This document shows positions 13,380-25,170 of a stretch of DNA of 64,000 nucleotides, piece by piece; position 1 is the first letter of the stretch, and each line of letters begins with the position of its first letter. The translations under genes were made by a program, and so were the position numbers. Origin of the DNA: Delphinapterus leucas (Eukaryota; Chordata; Mammalia; Artiodactyla; Monodontidae); the NCBI RefSeq assembly GCF_002288925.2, contig NW_022098001.1, positions 9,435,277 to 9,499,276 of the forward strand, written 5' to 3'. The notes beneath the pieces were generated by a model. The model saw only the letters and a program-made list of their open reading frames with translations, ran no database searches and was not told the origin of the DNA.

Positions 13380-13860
13380 AAACTGCCTCAAATCTTGATC
13401 TACTCAAACTGTTTTTCCTGTATGATGCCACAGTGATTTATTTCTAAAATTCATATCTAAAGATGTCACTCCTCAGAGATTCCCCATTTTATATCTTTAG
13501 GTAAAAATTCAAATTCCTTACCAAAGGAAAACAGATCATATCCATGCTGTGGAGCCTTCCTCCCTTTATATCCTCCTCTCTTATTCTACCTCTTTCCTTT
13601 AGCCAGTGTTCTCTACTTGGAGCCTAGACGCTCTCTATAAGGTTATAAAACCCCCTTAGGCCTCCATGCCTTGGGCCATGTTTTCCTTCTTCTTGGACTG
13701 TCCTCATCAACTCCCCTATCTTGTCTGACTTACTCCAACTCATCTTTAAAGATTCAGATTAAAGACTAGGAAGGAGCTTACCTTTCTCTTGCAAGAGTTT
13801 CTGAACCTTTTCCTTCCCCATTCCAAGACAAAAATGAGTCTTTTCTGTGGATTCAGTACA
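13380..13860 (-). mobile_element. L2 LINE fragment, antisense
   Basis: Pyrimidine-rich ..GATGTCACTCCTCAGAGATT.., then TCCTTACC and CTTCTTGGACTGTCCTC, is typical of antisense L2. Confidence 0.5.
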
Positions 13861-13864
13861 AATC

Positions 13865-14260
13865 AATAAACATTTATAACATCTACTCTCTACCAAAACA
13901 GTTTTTAGGAGTTGGAGAATCAGAGAGGACTAAACTGCAGTATTTGCCCTCAAGATCCTTGTTCTAGAAGAGAAGACACATGATACATGATTGCATTATA
14001 GTGTGATAAGTGTAGTAGTAAAAAGCATGATCTTGGGAGGAGGGTATGAATGAAGGGCTCCTAGAAGAGGAGAAATCCATATCGGTTTTAAAGAATAAAT
14101 CAGGGCTTATGAGGCAGACAAGGTGCATGGGGTAGGGCATATATACAAGATTGAAGGAACAATGTGTGCAATGGTATAGAATGGCAAACATCAAGGTTTA
14201 GGGAATTACAGAAAAATGTGTATCTGAGTGTAAAGTTTAAAAGGTGATTAATGGAGGTGA
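13865..14260 (+). mobile_element. L2-like LINE fragment
   Basis: TCAATAAACATTTATAACAT, GGAGTTGGAGAATCAGAGAG and later AGGAACAATGTGTGCAATGG fit L2 3' sequence in the sense direction. Confidence 0.45.
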
Positions 14261-14460
14261 GCTTAAAAAGAAAGGCAATTATTGAAGATCTTATTTTCAA
14301 TGCATACCTTTATTGTAGTACTTATCATACTGTGTTGTAGCCACTGGTTTTCATCTCTTTGTCACACCAAATGGCTCCTTCAGGGCAGGCATTCATTAAT
14401 CTTTACATACATAGCACCTATCCAAGCGTCTAAGCTGTAGTGGATACATGGTAAATGCTT

Positions 14461-15617
14461 ATGTTATTAATGTGAACCCTTTAAAACTTTTAAAAGATTA
14501 TTTTACATAAGACTGTTATTTGGTATTTGGTACAAATATCTTTCTATCTATCTACCTATCTACCTTATCGCCTGGGTGGAATCTAGGCATTATCAGTTCC
14601 AGAGTCTAAGTATAAAAATAAAATTGAAATAAAATGCAATTAATTAGAGATTCTTTTTTTTAGATAACTATTTATTTTGATATAGTGATGTAAATAGAAC
14701 AGAATGAAGAAAAAATTATGATAGAGATCAGATAATCTTTAAAACGGAGGAAGGAGTGTGTCGCTTTTGGGAGAAATCACCAATAGTCTTTCTTTTTTTA
14801 ATTTTTATTTTTAACAGCTTTATTGAGGTTTAATTTACATGCCATAAAATTCATTAATTTTAAGTATGAAACAATAACAAAAGCTTCAGTTAAATGTGAT
14901 GTACAGGGCATGACATATCCAGTATGTAACATTTTAAAAATTAAATGTTATTAACTTGCTTCTCAGATTTAAATAGCTGTTATTGAGTGACAAGACAAAT
15001 GAGTAGAATGGAATAGACATTTATCCAGCTTTGTCTAGGAAGCTAGAAGTTCCATGTACAACTTTCCATTCACTCTTATTTCCTTCTTGTATCTCTTCCA
15101 CAGCATTGGACACCAGATGGAGACATTTAAGAACTCTGGAACTCAGTTGGGTAGGGGAGGTAGTCTGTTGGGTCTCTAGACTGATAGTCAGTTTTCAGCC
15201 CTGGTGAATTCTTGCCTCTTTTTCCCAAAAAGGCATTACAAACCACTTTGGAAAGTAACACAAATGTGTTAGAAATGTCATGAACATAAGGAAAGGAGAC
15301 GTATAACCTGGAATCAATCGTAATAATACATAGTAGTAATCTGAGAAAAAATAGAATACCCAAATCACGTACACTTATACAAGATCCAGTGACTAGTTGA
15401 CTAATAACCAACAAAGAAATAGGAAAAGAAAATGAAAAGCAAAGGCTTTGAATAAACACATTGCTTTGTCTTAAGTAATTTCACACATCTTTTCAAGAAA
15501 AAAAATCACTTGAGCTTATTTGCTTCTCTTAACTTTTTAAAAATGGCTTTGCTGAGGAATCTACTAACCATTATGGTTTCTTCTAATATCCTCTCCTTTC
15601 TCCCCCTTCTCCCTTAG
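14461..15617. other. 3' end of upstream intron
   Basis: Contains a (TATC)-like microsatellite patch (about 14540-14566) and a short antisense L1M 3' end (about 14800-14885, AACAGCTTTATTGAGGTTTA). It ends in the pyrimidine tract of the acceptor at 15617. No upstream RGS22 exon is seen. Confidence 0.5.
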
Positions 15618-15812
15618 TATCTTTTTGCCACATACATTGCTCCTTCGGCCACTCTTGACATTGGACTCCAACAGGAAAAGAAAAAAGAAATTTATGTGAA
15701 AATACAGCCGCCATTTGAAGACCTTTTTGACACAGCAGAAGAATATATCCTTCTCCTCCTTCTTGAGCCTTGGACAAAGATGGTAAAATCAGACCAAGTT
15801 GCTTACAGAAAG
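15618..15812 (+). CDS. RGS22: RGS22 internal exon 1 of 10 in window (second half of an RGS box)
   Basis: The exon is 65 codons, phase 0 at both ends. The acceptor is a pyrimidine tract ending CCCTTAG; the donor is AAG|GTATCG, a weak match beyond GT. It starts YLFATYIAPSATLDIGLQQE and ends DQVAYRK. This is the second half of an RGS fold: the helix with the APSA segment, then PFEDLFDTAEEYILLLLLEPW, the usual hydrophobic helix before the final helix. RGS domains bind activated G-alpha subunits and speed GTP hydrolysis; RGS22 is reported as testis-biased and G-alpha-binding. The reading matches human RGS22 as I remember it almost residue for residue. The first half of the box must be on an exon before the window; I did not find it in 1-15617. 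Confidence 0.94.
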
Positions 15813-16843
15813 GTATCGTGGCACTGATGAATTGTGTGTGAACAATTCAGGTTTACTCCAAAACTGACGATGGGCAACATTGTTAACTTGCAAGAGAGAA
15901 AAGCTGGAAAAGATTTCGTGTGGGCCAGGGACTCAGAGTTAAGATTTGGGCAGACACAAAATTGGGGCAGGGAAAGTATTTATTAACTTAGTTTTTGCCA
16001 GTTTCCCTGTTGTGTCCTAACAAAAGGCTAAAATTGATGTCATTTTTAAGTCTGTCTACAAATATGTCAGCAGAGAAAAATCTGAGTTTTGGTTTCCTGT
16101 GAACCAATAAAATATGCCATGATAATATACTGGCTTTGTCACTTCTTGCCATTTCTCAGCAGTGGCTTTAATTTTGATTAATGGAAGGAGGCTGTTTATT
16201 TTTATTCGGATGAATTACAGTAAATATTACACCCATGGAAAATATAAACGTTTCATATATACTGTGGAAAGCACATTCTCTGACTTAAAGCACCCTCAGA
16301 TGTTCATCAGGTCAGACTGCTTGATTTGATAAAAGTGTCAACACATCTTTTTTCATTCCAAAAGAGGTCATTTTAAGTCTCAGGGCTTGAATATTTTCAC
16401 TATTCTTATTGATGGGTGGAGGAAATTTCTTTAAATGTTTATTTTGAATCACAAATTAAAACCATTTGTGGGTATTTTTAATATTAAGTTAATGCATGTA
16501 CCCTGTACATGAGGTCATTTCAGGTGGATCCCTGCTGTCTCTGTATTGCGCTTCTTCATTCAGATCTCCTGAACAACTTCTTGGTCATGTCTTCTCGCAG
16601 AAAGGATGGGTGAGGTAATTAAGATGAAATTAATACCAAGCACCTCGGATAGAGCCACCTTATTGGATAGTGACCAACACAACCCCACGGCTTACTAAAT
16701 TCATTGACCAAACTAATGAATTTTTCAGTCCTGATTTCTTTTTGTCCTGAAAAATTAACATTTGTATCCTTTCTACTACAAAAATACATATTTTACACTA
16801 GGAAAATTGAGATATTATATGAAATTTAAAAAAAATATCTCCA
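15813..16843. other. 5' part of intron after first in-window exon
   Basis: No repeat or gene recognised; the longest open frames are short. Confidence 0.5.
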
Positions 16844-17060
16844 GGGACTTCCCTGGTGGTCCAGTGGTTTAAGACACCGTGCTCCCAATGCAGGGGGCCC
16901 AGGTTCAATCCTGTCAGGGAACTAGATCCCGCATGCCGCAATGAAGATCCCACACGCCGCAATGAAGATCCCACACGCCGCAGTGAAGATCCCACACGTG
17001 ACAGCAGAGATCCTGTGTGCCACAACTAAGACCTGACAAAGCCAAATAAATAAATAAATA
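16844..17060 (+). mobile_element. Older tRNA-derived SINE with internal 21-nt triplication
   Basis: GGGACTTCCCTGGTGGTCCA start, body CCAGGTTCAATCCTG, ends in (AAAT)n. Positions 16925-16987 hold three tandem 21-nt units of the GATCCCACACGCCGCAATGA type, plus a partial fourth. Confidence 0.85.
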
Positions 17061-17102
17061 TTTTTTTTAAGAAAAGAAAAATTCTCTCCAGTCATGATTT
17101 TA

Positions 17103-17239
17103 TTATTTTTTAAACTAATTAAATTTTTTTTGGCCACGCCTCACAGCTTGTGGGATCTTAGTTACCCAACCAGGGATCGAACCCATGCCCTCCACAGTGA
17201 AATCGCAGAGTCCTAAGCACTGGACAGCCAGGGAAGTCC
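17103..17239 (-). mobile_element. tRNA-derived SINE, antisense
   Basis: TTTTGGCCACGCCTCACAGC and the end AGCCAGGGAAGTCCC. Target duplication CCAGTCATGATTTTA is at 17088-17102 and 17239-17254. Confidence 0.88.
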
Positions 17240-17254
17240 CCAGTCATGATTTTA

Positions 17255-17986
17255 AATACAGTATATGGTATAGAGGAAAATGGATATAAGATACGGTCCT
17301 AGGATGACAAAACAGATTCAGAATTATAACTAACTTCCCTAAACCAAGAAGTTTTAGCATTAGCAGTGATTCTTACGAAATGCCTGCGACAAATTATACA
17401 CTCTTTTTAATAAGAGGAAAAATAAATTTCTCTTAATTCTATAAACTTCTTAAGTTCAGCCCAGAGGACTTCTCTAAAAGTCCAGCTGACTGGATTATGT
17501 AGACTCTTTCCCAAAAAGGGTAAACAAGAAGATTTAACCAAAATTAATTATTAAATACAGGAGTTCTCAGTCGGCTAAACTGATCTTTCTCAATAGAGAA
17601 ATGGAAAATGATCTTGTTCTCCTGACTGTATGAAGCAGTGCAATACACACTCTGAAGGCTAAGTCCTACTGTGAGGTTTAATTTGATGATTGACTCTCCC
17701 CTCTCTTGCTATAGCAATAAAACCTTTGCTCACAGACTGATAACAATAGTGTCCAATCATTTTTTTGTTCTACTGTGGATTATTTGGTCCCTAAAGCTAA
17801 GAGTGCCTATCTTCATGACTATTATCCAGTTAATAAAGAACAGAAGATGGAAAAGTGATCCACCCAACATGTTTGCACTGTCTGCTAGTTCACATGGGGT
17901 GTCCAGAAAGGAGGAATGATCTTTGGTGGCGTTATATCATTACATAGAAATGTATACCTTTTTTAACATTTGAAGCCTGACTTTGC
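17255..17986. other. Intron sequence, no identified gene
   Basis: Nothing recognised. The frame at 17671-17919 has no domain. Confidence 0.5.
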
Positions 17987-18844
17987 TGTAGCTAATGTTT
18001 TGTTTTGTTGTTTTTTTTTTAACATATTTATTGGAGTATAATTGCTATACAATGGTGTGTTAGTTTCTGCTTTATAACAAAGTGAATCAGTTATACATAT
18101 ATATATGTTCCCATATCTCTTCCCTCTTGCATCTCCCTGCCTCCCACCCTCCCTATCTCACCCCTCTAGATGGTCACAAACCACCGAGATGATCTCCCTG
18201 TGCTATGCGGCTGCTTCCCACTAGCTATCTATTTTACGTTTGGTAGTGTATATATGTCCATGCCACTCTCTCACTTTGTCACAGCTTACCCTTCTCTATC
18301 CCCATATCCTCAAGTGCATTCACTAGTACGTCTGTGTCTTTATTCCCGTCTTACCCCTAGGTTCTTCATGACCTATTTTTTTTTCTTAGATTCCATATAT
18401 ATGTGTTAGCATACGGTATTTGTTTTTCTCTTTCTGACTTACTTCACTCTGAATGACAGACTCTAGGTCCATCCACCTCACTACAGATATCTCAATTTCG
18501 TTTCTTTTTATGGCTGAATAATATTCCATTGTATATATGTGCCACATCCTCTTTATCCATTCATCTGATGATGGACACTTAGGTTACTTCCATGTCCTGG
18601 CTATTGTAAATAGTGCTGCAATGAACATTTTGGTACATGACTCTTTTTTGAATTATGGTTTTCTCAGGGTATATGCCCAGTAGTGGGATTGCTGGGTCGT
18701 ATGGTAGTTCTATTTTTAGATGTTTAAGGAACCTTCATACTGTTCTCTATAGTGGCTCTATCAGTTTACATTCCCACCAACAGTGCAAGAGTGTTCCCTT
18801 TTCTCCACACCCTCTCCAGCATTTATTTTTTCTAGATTTTTTTT

Positions 18845-19041
18845 TCTTTGCGGTATGCGGGCCTCTCACTGTTGTGGCCTCTCCTGTTGCAGAGCACAGG
18901 CTCCAGACACGCAGGCTCAGCGGCCATGGCTCACGGGCCTAGCTGCTCCACGGCATGTGGGATCTTCCCGGACCGGGGCACGAACCCGTGTCCCCTGCAT
19001 CAGCAGGCAGTCTGTCAACCACTGCGCCACCGGGGAAGCCC
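18845..19041 (-). mobile_element. CHR-type SINE, short form, nested in L1
   Basis: TTTGCGGTATGCGGGCCTCT to CCGGGGAAGCCC, interrupting the L1 between its ..CAGCATTTATT and ..TAGATTTTTTGATGATGG. The short duplication around TAGATTTTTT fits insertion. Confidence 0.93.
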
Positions 19042-21594
19042 TGTTTATAGATTTTTTGATGATGGCCATTCTGACCGGTGTGAGATGATATCTCATTAGA
19101 GTTTTGATTTGCATTTCTCTAATGATTAATGATGTTGAGCATTGTTTCATGTGTTTGTTGGCAATCTGTTTATCTTCTTTGGAGAATTGTCTGTTTAGGT
19201 CTTCTGCCCATTTTTGGATTGGGTTCTTTGTTTTTTTTGTTATTGAGCTGCATGAGCTGCTTGTAAATTTTGGAGATTAATCCTTTGTCAGTTGCTTCAT
19301 TTGCAAATATTTTCTCCCATTCTGAGGGTTGTCTTTTGGTCTTGATTATGGTTTCCTTTGCTGTGCAAAAGCTTTTAAGTTTCATTAGGTCCCATTTGTT
19401 TTTTTTTTTTGTTTTGTTTGTATTTCCATTTCTCTAGGAGGTGGGTCAAAAAGGATCTTGCTATGATTTATGTCATAGAGTGTTCTGCCTATGTTTTCCT
19501 CTAAGAGTTTATAGTCTCTGGCCTTACATTTAGGTCTTTAATCCATTTTGAGTTTATTTTTGTGTATGGTGTGAGGGAGTGTTCTAATTTCATACTTTTA
19601 CATGTACCTGTCCAGTTTTCCCAGCACCACTTATTGAAGAGGCTGTCTTTTCTCCACTGTATATTTTTGCCTCCTTTATCAAAGATAAGGTGACGATATG
19701 TGCATGGGTTTATCCCTAGGCTTTCTATCCTTTTCCATTGATCTGTATTTCTGTTTTTGCTCCAGTACCATACTGTCTTGATTACTGTAGCTTTGTAATA
19801 TAGTCTGAAGTCAGGGAGCCTGATTCCTCCAGCTCCATTTTTCATTCTCAAGATTGCTTTGGCTATTCGGTGTCTTTTGTGTTTCCATACAAATTGTGAA
19901 ATTTTTTGTTCTAGTTCTGTGAAAAATGCCATTGGTAGTTTGATAGGGATTGCATTGAATCTCTGGATTACTTTGGGTAGTAGAGTCATTTTCACAATGT
20001 TGATTCTTCCCATCCAAGAACATGGTATATCTCTCCATCTTTTGTATCATCTTTAATTTCTTTCATCAGTGTCTTATAATTTTCTGCATACAGGTCTTTT
20101 GTCTCCCTAGGTAGGTTTATTCCTAGATATTTTATTCTTTTTGTTGCCATGGTAAATGGGAGTGTTCTCTTAATTTCACTTTCAGATTTTTCATCATTAG
20201 TATATAGGAATGCCAGAGATTTCTGTGCATTAATATTGTATCCTGCCACTTTACCAAATTCATTGATTAGCTCTAGTAGTTTTCTGGTAGCATCTTTAGG
20301 ATTCTCTATGTGTAGTATCATGTCATCTGCAAACACTGACAGCTTTATTTCTTCTTTTCCGATTTGGATTCTTTTTATTTCTTTTTCTTCTCTGATTGCT
20401 GTGGCTAAAACTTCCAAAACTTTGTTGAATAATAGTGGTGAGAGTGGGCAACCGTGTCTTGTTCCTGATCTTAGAGGAAATGGTTTCACCTTTGAGGATG
20501 ATGTTGGCTGTGGGTTTTTCATATATGACCTTTATTATGTTGAGGAAAGTTCCCTCTATGCCTACTTTCTGCAGGGTTTTCGTCATAAATGGGTGTCGAA
20601 TTTTGTCAAAAGCCTTCTCTGCATCTATTGAGATTGTCCTATGGGTTTTATCCTTCAGTTTGTTAATATGGTGTATCACAGTGATTGATTTGTGTATATT
20701 GAAGAATCCTTGAATTCCTGGGAGAAACCCCACTTGATCATAGTGTATGATCCTTTTAATGTGCTGTTGGATTCTGTTTGCTATTATTTTGTTGAGGATT
20801 TTTGCATCTATGTCCATCAGTGATATTGGCCTGTAGCTTTCTCTCTTTGTGAAATCTTTGTCTGGTTTTGGTGTCAGGGTGATGGTGGCCTTGTAGAATG
20901 AGTTTGGGAGTGTTCCTCCCTCTGCTATATTTTGGAAGAGTTTGAGAAGGATAGGTGTTAGCTCTTCTCTAAATGTTTGATAGAATTCGCCTGTGAAGCC
21001 ATCTGGTCCTGGGCTTTTGTTTGTTGGGATATTTTTAATCACAGTTTCAATTTCAATTGCTTGCAATTTCAATTGCTTGTGATCGGTCTGTTCATATTTA
21101 ATATTTCTTCCTTGTTCTGTCTCGGCAAGGTTGTGCATTTCTAAGAATTTTTCCATTTCTTCCAGGTTTTCCATTTTATTGGCATATAGTTGCTTGTAGT
21201 AATCTCTCATGATCCTTTGTATTTCTGCAGTGTCAGTTGTTACTTCTCCTTTTTCATTTCTAATTCTGTTGATTTGAGTCTTCTCCCTTTTTTTCTTGAT
21301 GAGTCTGGCTAATGGTTTATCAATTTTGTTTATCTTCTCAAAGAACCAGCTTTTAATTTTATTGATCTTTGCTGTTGTTTCCTTCATTTCTTTTTCATTT
21401 ATTTCTGATCTAATCTTTATGATCTCTTTCCTTCTGCTCAGTACCACCAAACCAGCTTTACAACAAATGCTAAAGAACCTTCTCTAGGCAAGAAACACAA
21501 GAGAAGGAAAAGACCTACAATAAGAAACCCAAAACAATTAAAAAAATAGGAATAGGAACGTACATATCAATAATTACCTTAAATGAAATGGATT

Positions 21595-21804
21595 GGGCTT
21601 CCCTAGTAGTGCAGTGGTTGAGAGTCTGCCTGCTGATGTGGGGGACACGGGTTCGTGCCCCCGTCTGGGAAGATCCCACATGCCGCAGAGTGGCTCGGCC
21701 CGTGAGCCATGGCCGCTGAGCCTGCACATCCGGAGCCTGTGCTCCGCAACGGGAGAGGCCACAACAGTGAAAGGCCCGCGTACTGCAAAAGAAAAAAAAA
21801 AAGT
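21595..21804 (+). mobile_element. CHR-type SINE, short form, nested in L1
   Basis: GGGCTTCCCTAGTAGTGCAG start, GCCCGCGTACTGC plus A-rich end. Target duplication AAATGGATT at 21586-21594 and 21805-21813, inside the start of L1 ORF2. Confidence 0.95.
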
Positions 21805-22745
21805 AAATGGATTAAATGCTCCCACCAAAAGTCATAGACTGGCTGAATGGATACAAGAACAAGACCCATATATATGCTGTCTACAAGAGACCCACTTCAG
21901 ACCTAGGGACACATACAGACTGAAAGTGAGGGGATGGAAAACGATATTCCATGCCAGTGGAATTCAAAAGAAAGCTGGAGTAGCAATTCTCATATCAGAC
22001 AAAATAGACTTTAAAATAAAGACTATTACAAGAGACAAAGAAGGATACTACATAATGATGAAGGGATCGATCCAAGAAGAAGGTATAACAATTGTAAATA
22101 TTTATGCACCCAACATAGGAGCGCCTCAATACATAAGGCAAATACTAACAACCACAAAAGGGCAAATTGACAGTAACACAATCATAATAGGGGACTTTAA
22201 CACCCCACTTCACCAATGGACAGATCATCCAAAATGAAAATAAATAAGGAAACACAAGCTTTAAATGATACATTAAACAAAATGGACTTAATTGATATTT
22301 ATAGGACATTCCATCCAAAAACAACAGAATACACGTTTTTCTCAAGTGCTCATGGAACATTCTCCAGGATAGATCGTATCTTGGGTCACAAATCAAGCCT
22401 TGGTAAATTTAAGAAAATTGAAATTTTATCAAGTATCTTTTCCGACCACAATGCTGTGAGACTAGATATCAATTACAGGAAAAGATCTGTAAAAAATACA
22501 AACACATGGAGACTAAACAGTACACTACTTAATAACCAAGAGATTACTGAAGAAATCAAAGAGGAACTGAAAAAATACCTAGAAACAAATGACAATGAAA
22601 ACATGACGACCCAAAACCTACGGGATGCAGCAAAAGCAGTTCTAAGAGGGAAGTTGATAGCAATGCAGTCCTACCTTAAGAAACAGGAAACATCTCAAAA
22701 AAACAACCTAACCTTGCACCTATAGCAATTGTAGCTAATGTTTTT

Positions 22746-22956
22746 GTTTGTTTGTTTGTTTTTTGCGGTACGCAGGCCTCTCACTGTTTTGGCCTCTCCC
22801 GTTGCGGAGCACAGGCTCTGGACGCACAGGCTCAGTGGCCATGGCTCACGGGTCTAGCCACTCTGCAGCATGTGGTATCTTCCCAGACCAGGCCACGATC
22901 CCGTGTCTCCTGCATCGGCAGGCGGACTCTCAACCACTGCGCCACCTGGGAAGCCC
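22746..22956 (-). mobile_element. CHR-type SINE, short form, in the L1 target duplication
   Basis: (GTTT)n tail, GCGGTACGCAGGCCTCTCAC, end CCACCTGGGAAGCCC. Target duplication TGTAGCTAATGTTTTT at 22730-22745 and 22957-22972, the same word as the L1's own duplication. Confidence 0.96.
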
Positions 22957-23136
22957 TGTAGCTAATGTTTTTCACTATGTGGGTCTTCTTGCTTCTGCCT
23001 CCAAACTAAATTACTTTATTGGCAAGTGTATTTGTTTTTTTAGCCCACTGTTATTGGCAAATTGTGCATGCTTTCCCCACTTTTTCATAATGCACATTCT
23101 TCTGATGTTACAAACTTTATTATTGTGTTATTATAG

Positions 23137-23229
23137 GTGGAGCTGGTGGAGGAAACTCGACAGCTAAATTCCACGTACTTCAGAAAGCTACAGGCTTTGC
23201 ATAAAGAGACAGTTTCCAAGAAAGCTGAG
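23137..23229 (+). CDS. RGS22: RGS22 internal exon 2 of 10 in window
   Basis: The exon is 31 codons, phase 0 at both ends, with acceptor TTATTATAG and a good donor GAG|GTAAGA. It begins VELVEETRQLNSTYFRKLQA and ends TVSKKAE, a charged, probably helical linker after the RGS box of the preceding exon. Human RGS22 has the same block with minor substitutions, from memory. It follows a 7.3-kb intron that holds a twin-primed L1. A G-rich tract lies 65 nt after the donor. Confidence 0.94.
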
Positions 23230-24997
23230 GTAAGAAACTCTCTACTTAGAAAAACAAAGATTTTAACCTAGAAAGGATTATCACTGCATATATTGGGGGG
23301 GAGCGGGGGGGAGTAGGAATCATATATTGAGGAAATCATGTATTGATAAAGTAGGGGTCAGGCAGTTTCATTTTCTGCTGCTTCTTTGCCCAACATGCTG
23401 CATTTGACAGGTATCACATTTTTTTGACACATTTAACAAAAAAGCCAGAAAAATAAAGCAGTTGAAGTAGCATAGGGAGCCAAGATACACGTTTGCCTTA
23501 GCTAAGAGCCTTCAAGCCACATTATATTCCTTTGAATCTTACTGGTTATTTTCTGTATGGCAGCAGTGCTATTTGTTCAACTCACAAAAGAATTAAATTG
23601 AGTTTTCCAAACAGAAAAAGAAGTGTTGTGTGATAGCAGTAAGCAAAATAATAAAGAAAAAATATGGAAAGGCTTTAACAGGGTCAATAAAAATATCATA
23701 GGATTGACTAGGATATTAAAGTGTTATTTGCAAATTTGTGATTGGCTAAGTAAACCACGATAGATCCATAAGGCCATAAGATTAAATGTGTGTATCTACT
23801 TAGAAATGACAGATTCATATTTATTCATATTTATTGACATCGAAAATGCCCCCAACATATTATTTTATAAAAATGTGGGGAACAAAAACACTGGTATTGG
23901 TTAATCCTATTCAACTAAAATTATACATGCATTCCTAGGTGTATACATATATGCAAAGAGGGCTGTCTGGAAAAATGTTCATCAAAATATTAAAAATAGT
24001 TAGCTCTGAGTGGTAAGGTTTCAGGTGATTTTTTAATTTTCTACTTTGTACCTATCTGAAATCTTTATTCTTTTGCAATAAAGTTTTACACAGACAGTAA
24101 AGCTGTTTTTTAAATGTAACCTTCATGTTATTGCCATGAAATTCTTTATTTGAAATTCTATTAATTAATATCTGGAAAGGATACATAAAAATTCATAAAG
24201 TATCTTTAAATTTTTTTAAAGTTATAATACTATTCATAATACTTATACATATCAAAAATTGATTTTTTAAATATAGGTAGTTTATCTCATGGTCTGATGC
24301 TTTTCAAAAACAAATAGGGAGGTGAATTAATTATATAGGGAGTTACATAGGAAGGATTTCTGAAGAATAAGCCTCTCTAGCTCTTTGCCCTGAAGGACTT
24401 GTAAACAGTTCGCAAAACATCAGAGGTATTAAAAATACCTAACAATTAACTGTTATATGAAAGAGATTACATCTAAAGTATCTTTTACTACTCTATAACA
24501 TAAAAAGCTTTTATAGACAAACTAATGTTTTATGTTCATGATATATCGTTAAGAAAAAGAACCAAAAACCATACATGGTTGTATAGTCCTGTTTCCGTTT
24601 GTAATAAACTACATGTGTGTACAAAAAAGACTAAAAGGATACACATAAAAATGTTTGTGGTGGTTATCTCTGAATGGTAGTACAATGTCTGCTTTTTGTT
24701 TTCTTTTTATTACGAAAGACATATTACTTCTGTACCAACAAAAATAATAAAATTAATATTTTATAAGCAAGTGTATAGTAAATGCTAATGTTCTTGAAAA
24801 GAAGGGAATGGAATGGAAAGGAACAGAACAGAATTTGATGTGAGTTAGAACCAGATTCTAGATTCTTTACCCAGTTCTACCATTGGACTGATAAATGCCA
24901 TTGGCCTAATAGTTAATTTTTATTTCAGTTTCTCTTTAAATTTGGAAAATAATTTGTTGTATTTAAGAGATTTTTATGAAAAGTGTTATTTCACTAG
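23230..24997. other. RGS22 intron, second to third in-window exon
   Basis: Carries a G-rich tract (23295-23311) and probable degraded sense L1M 3' pieces at about 23690-24090 and 24520-24760 (..GGTTTCAGGTGATTTTTTAA.., ..GGTGGTTATCTCTGAATGGT..). The rest is not recognised. Confidence 0.5.
23295..23311 (+). other. Intronic G-rich tract near a splice donor
   Basis: Two runs of seven G separated by AGC, 65 nt after the donor of the exon ending at 23229. It could fold as a G-quadruplex or bind hnRNP H/F in the RGS22 pre-mRNA; both are inference. Confidence 0.6.
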
Positions 24998-25170
24998 GAC
25001 ACTACTTGTGAAATTGGATCTGGTATTTCACCACTTCCTCATGTCTCTAAACAAACAGAATACTGGAATAATGTTCCTGCAGAATATAGGCATTTTAATT
25101 TTAATGATCTGCTTAACAACAAACTGGAGTTTGAACATTTCCATCAGTTTCTTGAGGCTCATTCTTCAAG
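24998..25170 (+). CDS. RGS22: RGS22 internal exon 3 of 10 in window (start of central RGS-like box)
   Basis: The exon is 173 nt, with acceptor TTTCACTAG and donor AAG|GTGAGG. It enters in phase 0 and leaves after two bases of a serine codon (AG|C), completed by the next exon. It reads DTTCEIGSGISPLPHVSKQ, then EYRHFNFNDLLNNKLEFEHF and HQFLEAHSSS. The run from NDLLNN to FLEAH resembles the opening helices of an RGS box, where a short F..F motif precedes the line 'enllFW'. Together with the next exon it makes 112 whole codons. It is the only in-window exon with a non-zero 3' phase. Confidence 0.94.

Larger units (their letters stand above)
18002..22729 (-). mobile_element. L1 with 5' inversion (twin-primed)
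   Basis: 18002-about 21441 is antisense L1: 3' end, then ORF2 back to about its [17 protein letters not shown] region, with the reverse-transcriptase segment (DAEKAFDKI.., [10 protein letters not shown]) in pieces. About 21442-22729 is the same element in sense: the ORF1-ORF2 linker, then the ORF2 endonuclease region (..CCLQETHFRPRDTYR.., GDFNTPL), ending at ..KKQETSQ.NNLTLHL. The two pieces meet almost exactly in ORF2 coordinates. Target duplication TGTAGCTAATGTTTT is at 17987-18001 and 22730-22744. Two SINEs are nested inside. Frames are broken, so the element is dead. Confidence 0.94.

Noticed and set aside
20323..21450. 375-residue antisense open frame with reverse-transcriptase motifs
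   Set aside because: It is the ORF2 segment of a 5'-inverted, disrupted L1, not a host gene. The same holds for frames at 6706-7254, 19501-20522, 38574-41382 and 51874-52677.
21799..22725. Two sense frames with endonuclease-like sequence
   Set aside because: They are the inverted N-terminal part of the same L1's ORF2, broken by a frameshift around 22216-22237.
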